Positions 1-6,358 of a stretch of DNA of 18,114 nt are shown here, piece after piece. Where the stretch lies: contig CAZDCJ010000023.1 of assembly GCA_964503935.1 (NCBI GenBank), positions 1 to 18,114 on the forward strand, written 5' to 3'. The notes below the pieces were generated by a model. It saw only the letters and a list, made by a program, of their open reading frames with translations. It ran no database searches and was not told the DNA's origin. The stretch comes from STD2-77 sp964503935 (GTDB lineage: Bacteria; Patescibacteriota; Minisyncoccia; JAHIHE01; JAGLIN01). The number at the start of each line of letters is the position of its first letter. The first letter of the stretch is position 1. The translations under genes and the position numbers were made by a program.

Positions 1-2
1 AA

Positions 3-302
3 AAATGCCGAAAAGCACTTTCCGCTTCCGGCAAGGTGGGTTTTTGGAGTATTGGAGTACAGGATCCTTTGGATCCATCCCGTCCCTACGAGGATGGGGT
101 CGAAATCGTTGTGGTTCACAGGGATCACTTCAAAGCGATTTCTGTTTATTGTTCGCCTGGGTCTGCTTATGGATTCGGTGGGCAGACGATTGCCGGTATC
201 GAATTTGCCGGGCATTCCAAAGCATGCGGATCGCCTCGTGGCATTGAGATGACTGTCGAAGACGCTCGGCGGGTCTTCGAGGAAATCGCCAAGAGCATCT
301 AA
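3..302 (+). CDS. Partial hypothetical protein, paralogue of the gene at 1370-1822
   Basis: The frame is open from the left edge of the window to the TAA at 300-302, so the gene is probably cut by the edge; an internal GTG at 36 could also start it. I do not recognise a named family. The translation aligns without gaps over its first part to the protein at 1370-1822. GKVGFWSIG matches GLVGLYVIG, YEDGVEI matches YPDGIRI, SAYGFG matches SAYDFG, and the tail AGIEF.G…G..RG…DA..VFEEI matches AGIVF.G…G..RG…DA..VFWEI. Because similarity continues upstream of the GTG, the true start is probably outside the window. The protein is soluble-looking, with no membrane segment, and alternates predicted beta strands with a C-terminal helix. 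It is real with good confidence because two diverged copies keep the same frame; its function is unknown. Confidence 0.7.
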   Translation, partial: KCRKALSASGKVGFWSIGVQDPLDPSRPYEDGVEIVVVHRDHFKAISVYCSPGSAYGFGGQTIAGIEFAGHSKACGSPRGIEMTVEDARRVFEEIAKSI

Positions 303-348
303 ACTCAAGCCGGTTTCCGGAAAAACAAAAATAAACTCATATGTTCAA

Positions 349-388
349 TGGAGAGAAAGAGATTGTTTATTAACTCAATTTCTCTCCA
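349..388 (+). terminator. Possible terminator hairpin after the first gene
   Basis: A perfect 10-base inverted repeat, TGGAGAGAAA (349-358) and TTTCTCTCCA (379-388), has a 20-base loop. It lies 47 bases after the stop of the 3-302 gene. The following bases (CAATTTTCC) make only a weak U-tract, so it could instead be a regulatory or mRNA-stability hairpin. Confidence 0.4.
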
Positions 389-430
389 CAATTTTCCAAG
401 CCTATAAATTTGATTTTGTAGATTTAGAAA

Positions 431-459
431 AGTCTTGAAGACTGAGAAGCTTCAAGACT
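431..459. promoter_or_regulatory. Perfect inverted repeat upstream of the 516 gene
   Basis: AGTCTTGAAG (431-440) and CTTCAAGACT (450-459) form a perfect 10-base inverted repeat with a 9-base spacer. It sits just upstream of a candidate promoter (TTAAGA at 461-466, 18-base spacer, TATAAA at 485-490). The size and position fit an operator for a dimeric repressor, but no run of T follows it on the plus strand, so it is a poor terminator. Confidence 0.35.
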
Positions 460-460
460 C

Positions 461-490
461 TTAAGACAGTATATTGAAAATACATATAAA
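461..490 (+). promoter_or_regulatory. Candidate promoter of the 516 gene
   Basis: TTAAGA (461-466), 18-base spacer, TATAAA (485-490). The -10 is good and the -35 is weak. The predicted transcript would start near 497 and carry the strong Shine-Dalgarno at 505-510. Confidence 0.35.
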
Positions 491-515
491 GATTGAGATT
501 ATATGGAGGAAATCG

Positions 516-1025
516 ATGAAACATGTGATACTTTCGGACCATTGGAGTTTTGAAACTAATCCTTCCGCCGCTCTTGTCTGCACGGTAAATTTGGGGGCTA
601 AAAGATTTCACCAGGTTAATCTATCCTTTCCCGTAACGGGAGGAATTAGGCCGGACGAAAAGCATATTTTCAAAGAGAATGAGTTTATTCTCAAATGCAA
701 TCGAGAAGGGACTCCGGCAAAGATTTCTCCGGGAGAAGATCGGAATAATAGTTGCTTGCTATGCGCCGGAAGCAGCATCGGCGGTAGGGGTACCGTGGAA
801 GTCTTCAAGGGAGGGACTACGGGGGCCATTCTCCGTGTCGGAGATGCCTCCGTTGCGCGGCATGCGGCATGTGAAGCATTGGTGCTTCTCGAGGAAGGGC
901 AAACAGTCACATTCCATGCCCAGTCTTGGACATGTGATTACTTCTATAAATATATCTGGGATGGGAAAGAAATAATAAAAGAAGTTTATGATGGCTGGGA
1001 AGAATGGGAAAACAAAAATAAATAA
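516..1025 (+). CDS. Hypothetical protein, 169 aa
   Basis: I do not recognise this protein. The start chosen is the ATG at 516, because GGAGGA (505-510) lies 5 bases upstream; a longer frame from a TTG at 474 has no such support. The product is soluble, without a signal peptide or membrane segment. It has five cysteines in the middle and late part (within LKCN, SCLLCAG, AACEA and WTCDYF) and a glycine-rich stretch around SSIGGRGTVEVFKGGTTGAILRVG. The C-terminal 20 residues are rich in Lys, Glu and Trp (DGWEEWENKNK). It lies between two paralogues of an unrelated unknown family (3-302 and 1370-1822), has its own candidate promoter, and is followed by a candidate terminator. It therefore looks monocistronic. 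Confidence 0.6.
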   Translation: MKHVILSDHWSFETNPSAALVCTVNLGAKRFHQVNLSFPVTGGIRPDEKHIFKENEFILKCNREGTPAKISPGEDRNNSCLLCAGSSIGGRGTVEVFKGGTTGAILRVGDASVARHAACEALVLLEEGQTVTFHAQSWTCDYFYKYIWDGKEIIKEVYDGWEEWENKNK

Positions 1026-1044
1026 TCTCAGCATTGAACATTCG

Positions 1045-1071
1045 AGGTGAGGAAGCTCATCTTGATTTTTT
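1045..1071 (+). terminator. Intrinsic terminator of the 516 gene
   Basis: AGGTGAG (1045-1051), GAAG tetraloop, CTCATCT (1056-1062, one G-U pair), then TTGA and six T (1066-1071). It lies 20 bases after the stop codon of the 516 gene. Confidence 0.5.
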
Positions 1072-1115
1072 ATCCTGACTATCTCGAACGGGTCCGAGGG
1101 TCGTCTCGGAAAAAG

Positions 1116-1144
1116 TTGATTATGTCATAAAAGGGTGCTAGAAT
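1116..1144 (+). promoter_or_regulatory. Extended -10 promoter of the 1370 gene
   Basis: TTGATT (1116-1121), a 17-base spacer ending in TGC, TAGAAT (1139-1144). This is a near-consensus housekeeping-sigma promoter with an extended -10. Transcription would start near 1151, leaving an unusually long 5' leader of about 220 bases. A 6-base hairpin (1093-1110) sits directly upstream. Confidence 0.65.
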
Positions 1145-1206
1145 GCGGTTTGAAAATCGATATAGATAGTACGTTGGAAAAGAGGCATTCAAGGATGAAA
1201 AATCCC

Positions 1207-1343
1207 GTAAAGCCTGGCAAGGTCGCGGCGGGAAGCGGTTTGTTCCGGTTTTGGAAAAAACAGGAGAAAACCACTTTCTGTCGGATTTCAGGGGGGGGGC
1301 GTGGCAGGAAGACCTGAAAAATCAGGGAAGTTACAGGCTTTGT
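1207..1343 (+). ncRNA. Candidate structured 5' leader of the 1370 gene
   Basis: AAAGCCTG (1209-1216) can pair with CAGGCTTT (1334-1341), and two G-U pairs extend this closing helix to 1207-1343. Inside it lie GGTTTT/AAAACC (1247-1252 with 1267-1272) and CCTGA-AAAA-TCAGG (1313-1326). A long-range helix enclosing local hairpins just upstream of the Shine-Dalgarno (1353-1360) is what a cis-regulatory RNA would look like. I do not recognise a known riboswitch class, and pairing was judged by eye only. Confidence 0.3.
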
Positions 1344-1369
1344 AAGTAAAGAGAAGGAGGAAAGAATAG

Positions 1370-1822
1370 ATGAAGACGTGTTTGATGGACGGAAGCGGAG
1401 AAAATGCCGCGTGCGGATCGGATAGCAAGACTGTCGAAGGAAAAAAAATGAAAGAAGGACTGAGGGGACGAGAAGGACTAGTGGGTCTTTATGTAATCGG
1501 TGAAGCATTGCCGAGAAGCGTAGCTCGTCTTTATCCGGACGGGATACGGATTTCGGTAACCTATCTTAAGAAAGAAGGGCAGATCGTAATCTCTACCCAT
1601 CCGAAGTCTGCTTATGATTTTGGAGTACGGAAAATCGGTAGCGAGGAAGAAAACTCAATTGTGGCCGGCATCGTCTTTTTCGGCAGCGCGCACTCTGCAG
1701 GTTCGGAGCGCGGCGTGGTGCGGAGTTGGAAGGATGCGGAAAACGTCTTTTGGGAAATCTCCCGGGATCCGAAGAAATACGAAGTGATTCCGCCGAAAAG
1801 ACGTGGCAGCGGAGACGACTGA
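1370..1822 (+). CDS. Hypothetical protein, 150 aa, paralogue of the 3-302 gene
   Basis: Start ATG at 1370 with a textbook GAAGGAGG (1353-1360) nine bases upstream. Function unknown. The first 30 residues are a variable, polar, Cys- and Gly-containing tail. From about residue 36 the protein matches the partial gene at 3-302 (GLVGLYVIG, YPDGIRISV, SAYDFG, AGIVFFG, DAENVFWEIS). This copy carries a short insertion (GSEEEN) where the other has none, and a basic C-terminal extension ending PPKRRGSGDD. There is no signal peptide or membrane segment. It has its own extended -10 promoter, a long structured-looking leader and a strong terminator, so it is a self-contained transcription unit. A small cytoplasmic domain family of unknown role is the safest description. 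Confidence 0.75.
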   Translation: MKTCLMDGSGENAACGSDSKTVEGKKMKEGLRGREGLVGLYVIGEALPRSVARLYPDGIRISVTYLKKEGQIVISTHPKSAYDFGVRKIGSEEENSIVAGIVFFGSAHSAGSERGVVRSWKDAENVFWEISRDPKKYEVIPPKRRGSGDD

Positions 1823-1841
1823 ATGAGGAGGAAAATATCGG

Positions 1842-1881
1842 CAGGCCGATGAGAGATCTAAGATCTCGAGGCCTGTTTTTT
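1842..1881 (+). terminator. Intrinsic terminator of the 1370 gene
   Basis: CAGGCC (1842-1847) pairs with GGCCTG (1870-1875). Inside it, GAGATC (1853-1858) pairs with GATCTC (1862-1867) around a TAA loop. Six T follow (1876-1881). It begins 20 bases after the TGA. Confidence 0.8.
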
Positions 1882-1906
1882 CTTGTTCTGGATATGTCTT
1901 TTTCAT

Positions 1907-1943
1907 AAAAAAACAGCCTTGCGTCGCCGCTAAGGCTGTTTTT
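1907..1943. terminator. Bidirectional terminator between convergent genes
   Basis: Seven A then CAGCCTT (1914-1920), an 11-base loop, AAGGCTG (1932-1938) and five T. Read on the minus strand it follows the stop of the thioredoxin-fold gene by 13 bases and ends in seven T, so it is chiefly that gene's terminator. Confidence 0.8.
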
Positions 1944-1955
1944 CAGATAGTCGAT

Positions 1956-3131
1956 TTATCCGCAGCTGGCGTCTGAGCTGGTGCCTTCGCCGTAACCGAA
2001 GTCGGCGGAAGGGGCAGCCGTGCTGAGGGTCTGGCTGCATTCTCCCGGAGCGGCAGAGAAGCCCGCGCAGATCGTCTTGAGCATGGTAGCCGGAGTACGG
2101 TCGCCGGATATCTCGGTGCCGTTCACGAGCAATGTAGGCGAGCCGCTGATCTGATACTTGTCTACGTCCGTCTGATATACCGGGAATTTAGGATAAGTGC
2201 CGTTCACCCAGGTGCTCTGGTCGGCATAGCCGGCCATGATAGAGTACTGGCCGTCGATGCGTGAAACGCAGCTGTTCATGGCGGCAGCATCCACTCCCAC
2301 CTGAGAGATGCATTTGGCTCCGTCGCCGTCGCCCAGGAAGCACTCGAGGTAAGACATATACTTGTCTTTCTGCTCGGTCTGGATGCAGTACTGGTTCATC
2401 TCTTCCCTAAGTTCTTTCTCGTCATGCATCGCATAGTCGCAGAATTTCACCTGGAAATCCACTTTGTCGCCCAGCGCTTTGACGGCCGGGACGATGGCCT
2501 TCTCGGTCTGGATGCCGTACGGGCAGTGGCTCATCACGAAAAGTTCCACGACCGGCTTGTCATTCTTGGTGATCTGGGCAAGCGATTCCTGGTATGCGGC
2601 TTCCTTCTCCGCAGTCGCCTGGGCTTTCTGCTGCTGGATCTCGGAGATGCTATATGCCTGCGGGAAGAAGAGATTCTTATCCTTGGACAGATAGATAGTG
2701 TATGCCTGGTCTTCGATGGTGAGTTCAAGCTTAGTCAGGCCGCTCTCTTCCGTTACCGAAGAGACGGCGGCGGAAGCTCCTTCGGCGACAAGATTCTCAT
2801 TGACGAAGGCGGTGGCTTCTTCGATGGTCATCGTCCGCTGGATTCCCAGCACACTATCGAATTTTCCGTTCTGGTATCCGGAATATGCCACGGCGGCAAT
2901 CACGAGGAGGATAAGCAGCGATAAGAACTTCTTGTTCAGAGGCTTGGTGTTCTTCTTGGAAGCCTCAGTCGCGGAGCTCCCTTCCGGCTTTTCCGCATCC
3001 GCCGTCTCCTTCTTTTCCGTCTCAGCGTCTACGGTCTCTTCCTTCTTATCCGTCTCAGCAGTTTTTTCCGCTTCGGTTTCATTGGCGGTTCCTGCGGGGG
3101 CGGCAAGCCCTTCTTTTTTTTCTTCTTCCAT
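1956..3131 (-). CDS. Membrane-anchored thioredoxin-fold (DsbA-like) protein, 391 aa
   Basis: A cytoplasmic N-terminal segment (about 1-65) of low complexity, rich in Ala, Glu, Lys and Thr, precedes one transmembrane helix (about 69-86). An extracytoplasmic part follows, with a small domain (about 100-160), a short helical linker, and a thioredoxin-fold domain from about residue 190. The strand ELFVMSHCPYG carries the active-site cysteine (Cys203) in a C-P-Y-G motif, and SGSPTLLVNG supplies the cis-proline (Pro332). Unlike classical DsbA, the CxxC second cysteine is replaced by Gly. About ten further cysteines follow (YC, EC, KC, SC, TIC, GEC and the terminal SCG). I recall a CPYG-type family with this Cys pattern in uncultured bacteria and archaea. 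A role in extracytoplasmic thiol chemistry is inferred. The start has no Shine-Dalgarno. It has its own promoter just after yraN. Confidence 0.85.
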   Translation of the reverse strand: MEEEKKEGLAAPAGTANETEAEKTAETDKKEETVDAETEKKETADAEKPEGSSATEASKKNTKPLNKKFLSLLILLVIAAVAYSGYQNGKFDSVLGIQRTMTIEEATAFVNENLVAEGASAAVSSVTEESGLTKLELTIEDQAYTIYLSKDKNLFFPQAYSISEIQQQKAQATAEKEAAYQESLAQITKNDKPVVELFVMSHCPYGIQTEKAIVPAVKALGDKVDFQVKFCDYAMHDEKELREEMNQYCIQTEQKDKYMSYLECFLGDGDGAKCISQVGVDAAAMNSCVSRIDGQYSIMAGYADQSTWVNGTYPKFPVYQTDVDKYQISGSPTLLVNGTEISGDRTPATMLKTICAGFSAAPGECSQTLSTAAPSADFGYGEGTSSDASCG

Positions 3132-3164
3132 AATTTATGATTAGTTGATAGTGAATTAAACCTA

Positions 3165-3192
3165 ATTTTAACACACGCGGTCATTAAGTCAA
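3165..3192 (-). promoter_or_regulatory. Promoter of the thioredoxin-fold gene
   Basis: On the minus strand: TTGACT (3192-3187), a 16-base spacer ending in TGT, then TAAAAT (3170-3165), an extended -10. It lies between the yraN stop and the thioredoxin-fold start, giving a leader of about 27 bases. The gene is therefore probably transcribed both from here and by read-through from yraN. Confidence 0.55.
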
Positions 3193-3196
3193 AAAA

Positions 3197-3580
3197 TCAC
3201 TCTTCCCCGACAGCATTCTCGATGAGATTGATCCGCGCTTCCTCTTCCCTGCCGGTGCAGATGATGGATACCACGTCTATCTGCCAGGCTGTGTCAGTGT
3301 CGCTGCCGTTCTCGGAAAGATAAGTGCGCGCTGTCTCGATGATTTTTCGTCTTTTGGCTCCGGTGACCGCGTCTTGCGGAGGGCCGAATCTTTCGACGCT
3401 CCGGAGAGTCCGGGTCTTCACTTCGACGAAGTGCAAGGAGTCATCCTTGCGGCAGATGAGGTCGATTTCCCCGCATCTTCTCTGGAAATTCCGGCTCAAT
3501 ACCTCATAACCTCTGCCGGACAGATATTTTTCCGCCAGCCTTTCTCCCCAGTCGCCGAATTGTCGGTTTCGCTTCGCCAT
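3197..3580 (-). CDS. yraN: YraN family (UPF0102) predicted endonuclease-like protein, 127 aa
   Basis: The length and layout are those of the YraN/UPF0102 family, a restriction-endonuclease-like fold of unsettled function. The N-terminal helix reads FGDWGERLAEKYLSGRGYEVL. Then come the conserved nuclease-core residues GEIDLI (catalytic-type Asp) and FVEVKTR (Glu-x-Lys). AVTGAKRRKIIETARTYL and a final strand (WQIDVVSI) complete the fold. No Shine-Dalgarno is visible before the ATG. It lies 22 bases downstream of a small membrane-protein gene and 65 bases upstream of the thioredoxin-fold gene, all on the same strand. In many bacteria yraN sits near rnhB or the signal recognition genes; that context is absent here. 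Confidence 0.93.
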   Translation of the reverse strand: MAKRNRQFGDWGERLAEKYLSGRGYEVLSRNFQRRCGEIDLICRKDDSLHFVEVKTRTLRSVERFGPPQDAVTGAKRRKIIETARTYLSENGSDTDTAWQIDVVSIICTGREEEARINLIENAVGEE

Positions 3581-3602
3581 CTTGCGAGCTTATATCTTAT
3601 AT

Positions 3603-3848
3603 TTAGAATAGACCGAATATCCATCCCGTCCATTTGTCGAGAATCTGGTCTTTTTGGTCAAAATAGTAAAGAGCCGCGAGAAGCAAGAGGATAAAGAGGA
3701 CGGTTGTGGCAAGATTCTTGAATTCGCGCCCCAAATCCCCATCCTTCTCATCTTTGGGTCGCGTGGTCGCGGATGTATTCTCTGAGGCAGGCACAGGCGC
3801 CATCTTATTTCCTTGCGCTTTATTCTTATTCCTGTTCTTTTTACTCAT
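3603..3848 (-). CDS. Small single-pass membrane protein, 81 aa
   Basis: The N-terminus is strongly basic (SKKNRNKNKAQGNK), followed by a Pro/Ser/Thr-rich stretch and an acidic patch. One transmembrane helix (about 47-63, TTVLFILLLLAALYYF) comes next, then a short tail (DQKDQILDKWTGWIFGLF). By the positive-inside rule the N-terminus should be cytoplasmic and the short tail outside. GGAG four bases before the ATG is a close but usable ribosome binding site. It is the first gene of a run with yraN (22-base gap). The pattern of basic tail, one helix and short extracytoplasmic end resembles small membrane proteins of many families, so no function is assigned. Confidence 0.7.
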   Translation of the reverse strand: MSKKNRNKNKAQGNKMAPVPASENTSATTRPKDEKDGDLGREFKNLATTVLFILLLLAALYYFDQKDQILDKWTGWIFGLF

Positions 3849-3883
3849 TTTTCTCCGATTAGGTTAATTTTTAAGACAATATC

Positions 3884-3912
3884 ATTTTATACCGATAAAT
3901 GGCTTATTGCAA
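3884..3912 (-). promoter_or_regulatory. Promoter of the small TM gene and yraN
   Basis: On the minus strand: TTGCAA (3912-3907), 17-base spacer, TAAAAT (3889-3884). Transcription would start near 3877, about 29 bases before the ATG. The -35 box is a perfect palindrome and is the same six bases used by the divergent promoter at 3907-3935. Confidence 0.55.
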
Positions 3913-3935
3913 ATAAATCCCGGCTATGGTATGAA
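3907..3935 (+). promoter_or_regulatory. Promoter of the 3957 gene sharing its -35 box
   Basis: TTGCAA (3907-3912), a 17-base spacer ending in TGG (extended -10), TATGAA (3930-3935). Transcription would start near 3942, giving a very short leader of about 15 bases that begins inside the Shine-Dalgarno AAGGAGG (3941-3947). The short leader lowers confidence somewhat. Confidence 0.45.
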
Positions 3936-3956
3936 GAGATAAGGAGGTTCTTATGG

Positions 3957-4196
3957 ATGTTGGTACTTGTAAATGGCCAGGCCAGGGAGGTCCCCGACAG
4001 GGTCCGTATTGATCCGAGACGTCTGGGCGAGGTCGCTTATATCCGTTATGAGGAGTGCGGACTGGAGGTAGAGGTCACTTTCGTAGCCAAATTGCAGAAT
4101 GCGGGTATGGGAGATTATGTCTTCTATGATCAGAATAACGCGCTTCATCGGATCGAGCCCGATACTTGCATCTTAGAAGTGCGATACATGAGATAA
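3957..4196 (+). CDS. Small hypothetical protein, 79 aa
   Basis: The ATG at 3957 is preceded nine bases upstream by AAGGAGG (3941-3947), which fixes the start; longer frames run through the divergent promoter. The protein (MLVLVNGQAREVPDRVRIDPRRLGE…) has a first beta strand, a short basic region, then alternating strands (VAYIRYEECGLEVEVTFVA and IEPDTCILEVRYM), with two cysteines. It looks like a small beta-rich cytoplasmic domain. There is no signal peptide or membrane helix, and I do not recognise the family. It is transcribed alone, divergent from the yraN cluster and convergent with lepA, and shares a terminator with lepA. Confidence 0.7.
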   Translation: MLVLVNGQAREVPDRVRIDPRRLGEVAYIRYEECGLEVEVTFVAKLQNAGMGDYVFYDQNNALHRIEPDTCILEVRYMR

Positions 4197-4230
4197 CAGA
4201 CGGAAAAGCTCCACTGTCTTCTAAAAATCG

Positions 4231-4259
4231 AAAAACCCGACGGATGCCGGGTATTTTTT
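4231..4259. terminator. Bidirectional terminator between the 3957 gene and lepA
   Basis: Five A, then ACCCG (4235-4239), an eight-base loop, CGGGT (4248-4252), then A and six T (4254-4259). On the minus strand it ends in a run of T as well, seven bases after the lepA stop. It can serve both convergent genes. Confidence 0.8.
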
Positions 4260-4265
4260 GCGTTT

Positions 4266-6080
4266 TCAGTCCTTCTTCAGCACCGAGAGGAAGGCTTCTT
4301 GGGGGATGTCCACCTTGCCGATGGATTTCATCTTTTTCTTGCCTTTCTTCTGCTTGTCGAGGAGCTTGTTCTTGCGGCTGACGTCGCCGCCGTAAAGCTT
4401 GGCGGTCACGTCTTTCCGGAAAGGCTTGATGGTCTCGCGCGCCACGATCTTGCCGGAGATGGCGGCCTGGAGCGCGATCACGAAATTCTGGCGCGGGATG
4501 ACGTCCTTGAGCTTCTCCACGATCTTCTTGCCTTCGGTGTGGGCGTCTTCGCGCGGGACGATGCGGCTGAAAGCTTCCACTCTTTCTTCCGCGACCAGGA
4601 TATCAAGTTTGATAAGGTCGCCGGTCTGCCATCCGATCGGCTCGTAGCTCATGGAAGCGTAGCCGCTCGAGATACTTTTCAGATTATTATAGAAATCCAC
4701 GATGACGTTGAGGAGCGGCGCTTCATAGGTGAGGATTACGCGGTCCTTAGAAAGATAGCTCGTGCTCTTGTAGGCGGCGCGAGAACTTTCCGCAAGCGCC
4801 ATCACTGATCCGATCTTGCTCTCGGGAAGGACAATCTCCAGCTTCGCCCACGGCTCCTGGATCCAGTCGATATGGTTGGGGTCGGGCATGCCGGCAGGGG
4901 AGAATATCATCTCCTCTTCGCCGGTTTTCAGGAGAACTTTATAGGAAACGCTGGGCGTAGTAACGACGAGGTTCATATCATATTCGCGGGTGAGGCGTTC
5001 GCTCACGATTTCGAGATGGAGCATGCCGAGGAAGCCGCAGCGGAACCCCCGGCCGAGGGCGGTGGAACTCTCCGGCTCGAAAGAAAGGGAAGAATCGCTG
5101 AGCTTCAATTTGTCGAGCGCGTCGCGAAGAGCCGGATAGTCGGCGCCGTCAATCGGATAGACGGACGCGAAGACTACCGGCCGGACTTCCTTGTAGCCGG
5201 GAAGCGCTTCCACTTTGCCCCGGTTCTCCTCTTCGAAGATGCCGTGGAAATTGGTGATGGTGTCGCCCACGCGGCATCTGCCGACGTCCTTGAGGCCGGT
5301 CGCGATATAGCCGATCTCGCCCGTCTTGAGCGATTCGGTCTTTCGGAGTTCGGGCGTAATGGTGCCGATCTCGAGGATTTCCGATTCCGCTTCCGTGCCC
5401 AGGAAGGCGATGGCATCGCTCATGCGGATATCTCCATCCATGATGCGTACTTGCGCGACTACTCCTTTATAGCTGTCGAAATACGAATCGAAGATGAGGG
5501 CGCGAGCCGGCCTCCCGGGGTCGCCCTGTGGGGCGGGGACTTCTTCGATGACGCGCGCGAGCACCTTGTCCACGTTCTCGCCCGTCTTGGCGCTGATCCT
5601 GAGAATCTCTTCGCGCTTGCAGCCGATAAGGTCCATGATTTCCTGCTCTGTCTCTTCTACCATCGCGCTCGGCATATCGATCTTGTTGATGACGGGGATA
5701 ATGATGAGGTCCTGCTCCAGCGCCAGATACAAGTTGGCGATGGTCTGTGCCTGGATACCCTGGGTAGCATCCACGAGCAGGACCGCCCCTTCGACGGCAG
5801 CCAGTGACCGGGATACTTCATAGGTGAAATCCACATGTCCCGGGGTGTCGATGAGATTCAGCGTATAGTCTTTACCCTGGTAGGAATAGTTCATCTTGAC
5901 CGGCTGCAGCTTGATGGTGATGCCGCGCTCGCGCTCGAGATCCATCTGGTCGAGGAGCTGGGCTTTCATCTTGCGATCTTCCACCGTGTGCGTCATCTCG
6001 ATCAAACGGTCGGCCAGCGTAGATTTGCCGTGGTCGATATGGGCGATAATGCAGAAATTCCTGATATGTGCCTGGTCCAT
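4266..6080 (-). CDS. lepA: Translation elongation factor 4 (LepA), 604 aa
   Basis: LepA is a ribosome-bound translational GTPase that acts on stalled or mis-translocated ribosomes and assists 30S biogenesis. The GTPase motifs are complete: G1 AHIDHGKST (13-21), G2 GIT (53-55), G3 DTPGH (78-82), G4 NKID (132-135) and a G5-type SAKTG near 163. Domains II, III and V follow, and GFRCGFLGMLHLEI is the LepA signature. The LepA-specific C-terminal domain is full length: VTAKLYGGDVSRKNKLLDKQKKGKKKMKxxG, ending VDIPQEAFLSVLKKD. The length matches the family (about 600 aa). It starts at the conserved MDQAHIRNF; only a weak AGGA lies upstream. It is a single-gene unit with its own promoter and terminator. 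Confidence 0.98.
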   Translation of the reverse strand: MDQAHIRNFCIIAHIDHGKSTLADRLIEMTHTVEDRKMKAQLLDQMDLERERGITIKLQPVKMNYSYQGKDYTLNLIDTPGHVDFTYEVSRSLAAVEGAVLLVDATQGIQAQTIANLYLALEQDLIIIPVINKIDMPSAMVEETEQEIMDLIGCKREEILRISAKTGENVDKVLARVIEEVPAPQGDPGRPARALIFDSYFDSYKGVVAQVRIMDGDIRMSDAIAFLGTEAESEILEIGTITPELRKTESLKTGEIGYIATGLKDVGRCRVGDTITNFHGIFEEENRGKVEALPGYKEVRPVVFASVYPIDGADYPALRDALDKLKLSDSSLSFEPESSTALGRGFRCGFLGMLHLEIVSERLTREYDMNLVVTTPSVSYKVLLKTGEEEMIFSPAGMPDPNHIDWIQEPWAKLEIVLPESKIGSVMALAESSRAAYKSTSYLSKDRVILTYEAPLLNVIVDFYNNLKSISSGYASMSYEPIGWQTGDLIKLDILVAEERVEAFSRIVPREDAHTEGKKIVEKLKDVIPRQNFVIALQAAISGKIVARETIKPFRKDVTAKLYGGDVSRKNKLLDKQKKGKKKMKSIGKVDIPQEAFLSVLKKD

Positions 6081-6139
6081 TACGGTTTATCCTAGATTTA
6101 TCGAAATAAAAAATGCTTTCATGCAAGCTTTACAGCTTT

Positions 6140-6168
6140 AATCTAGTATAAAAGCGCCGTTTTGGCAA
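6140..6168 (-). promoter_or_regulatory. Promoter of lepA
   Basis: On the minus strand: TTGCCA (6168-6163), 17-base spacer, TAGATT (6145-6140). The leader would be about 53 bases. The murJ promoter has the same -35 and spacing and a near-identical -10 (TAGAAT). Confidence 0.55.
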
Positions 6169-6281
6169 ATTTATAGATAAATTACGGATAAGGAACTGGC
6201 GATATTCTCGGCTGATTTTAAGGAGCTGATCCTTGTAGCAATAAGCCATTTTTCATGCAGTCCGAGAAATCGCATAATAAT

Positions 6282-6310
6282 TTGACGGGAATCCGGCATT
6301 GGGCTAGGCT
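6282..6310 (+). promoter_or_regulatory. Promoter of the 6359 gene
   Basis: TTGACG (6282-6287), 17-base spacer, TAGGCT (6305-6310). The -35 is near consensus and the -10 weaker. The transcript would start about 42 bases before the ATG. The rest of the 6170-6280 spacer shows no gene I can support. Confidence 0.4.
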
Positions 6311-6358
6311 GATAGTCGGGCTGATCCAAGGCCCCGGATAAAACATAAGGAAGGCGAG

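Larger units (their letters stand above)
1026..1369 (+). other. Spacer with terminator, strong promoter and structured leader
   Basis: This 344-base gap holds a terminator-like hairpin (1045-1071) and a second hairpin, TCCGAG/CTCGGA (1093-1110). A clear promoter follows (1116-1144). About 220 bases of leader precede the 1370 gene, with a nine-G run at 1291-1299 and several possible helices. No gene is supported here; the only frame is a 40-codon one from 1195. Confidence 0.6.

Noticed and set aside
1195..1317. 40-codon basic frame in the leader of the 1370 gene
   Set aside because: It has a possible AGAGG site nine bases upstream but no recognisable content, crosses the G9 tract, and overlaps the candidate leader structure. 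Too weak to call as a gene.
4872..5807. 311-codon plus-strand frame inside lepA
   Set aside because: It is antisense to an intact lepA; its composition follows from the lepA codons.
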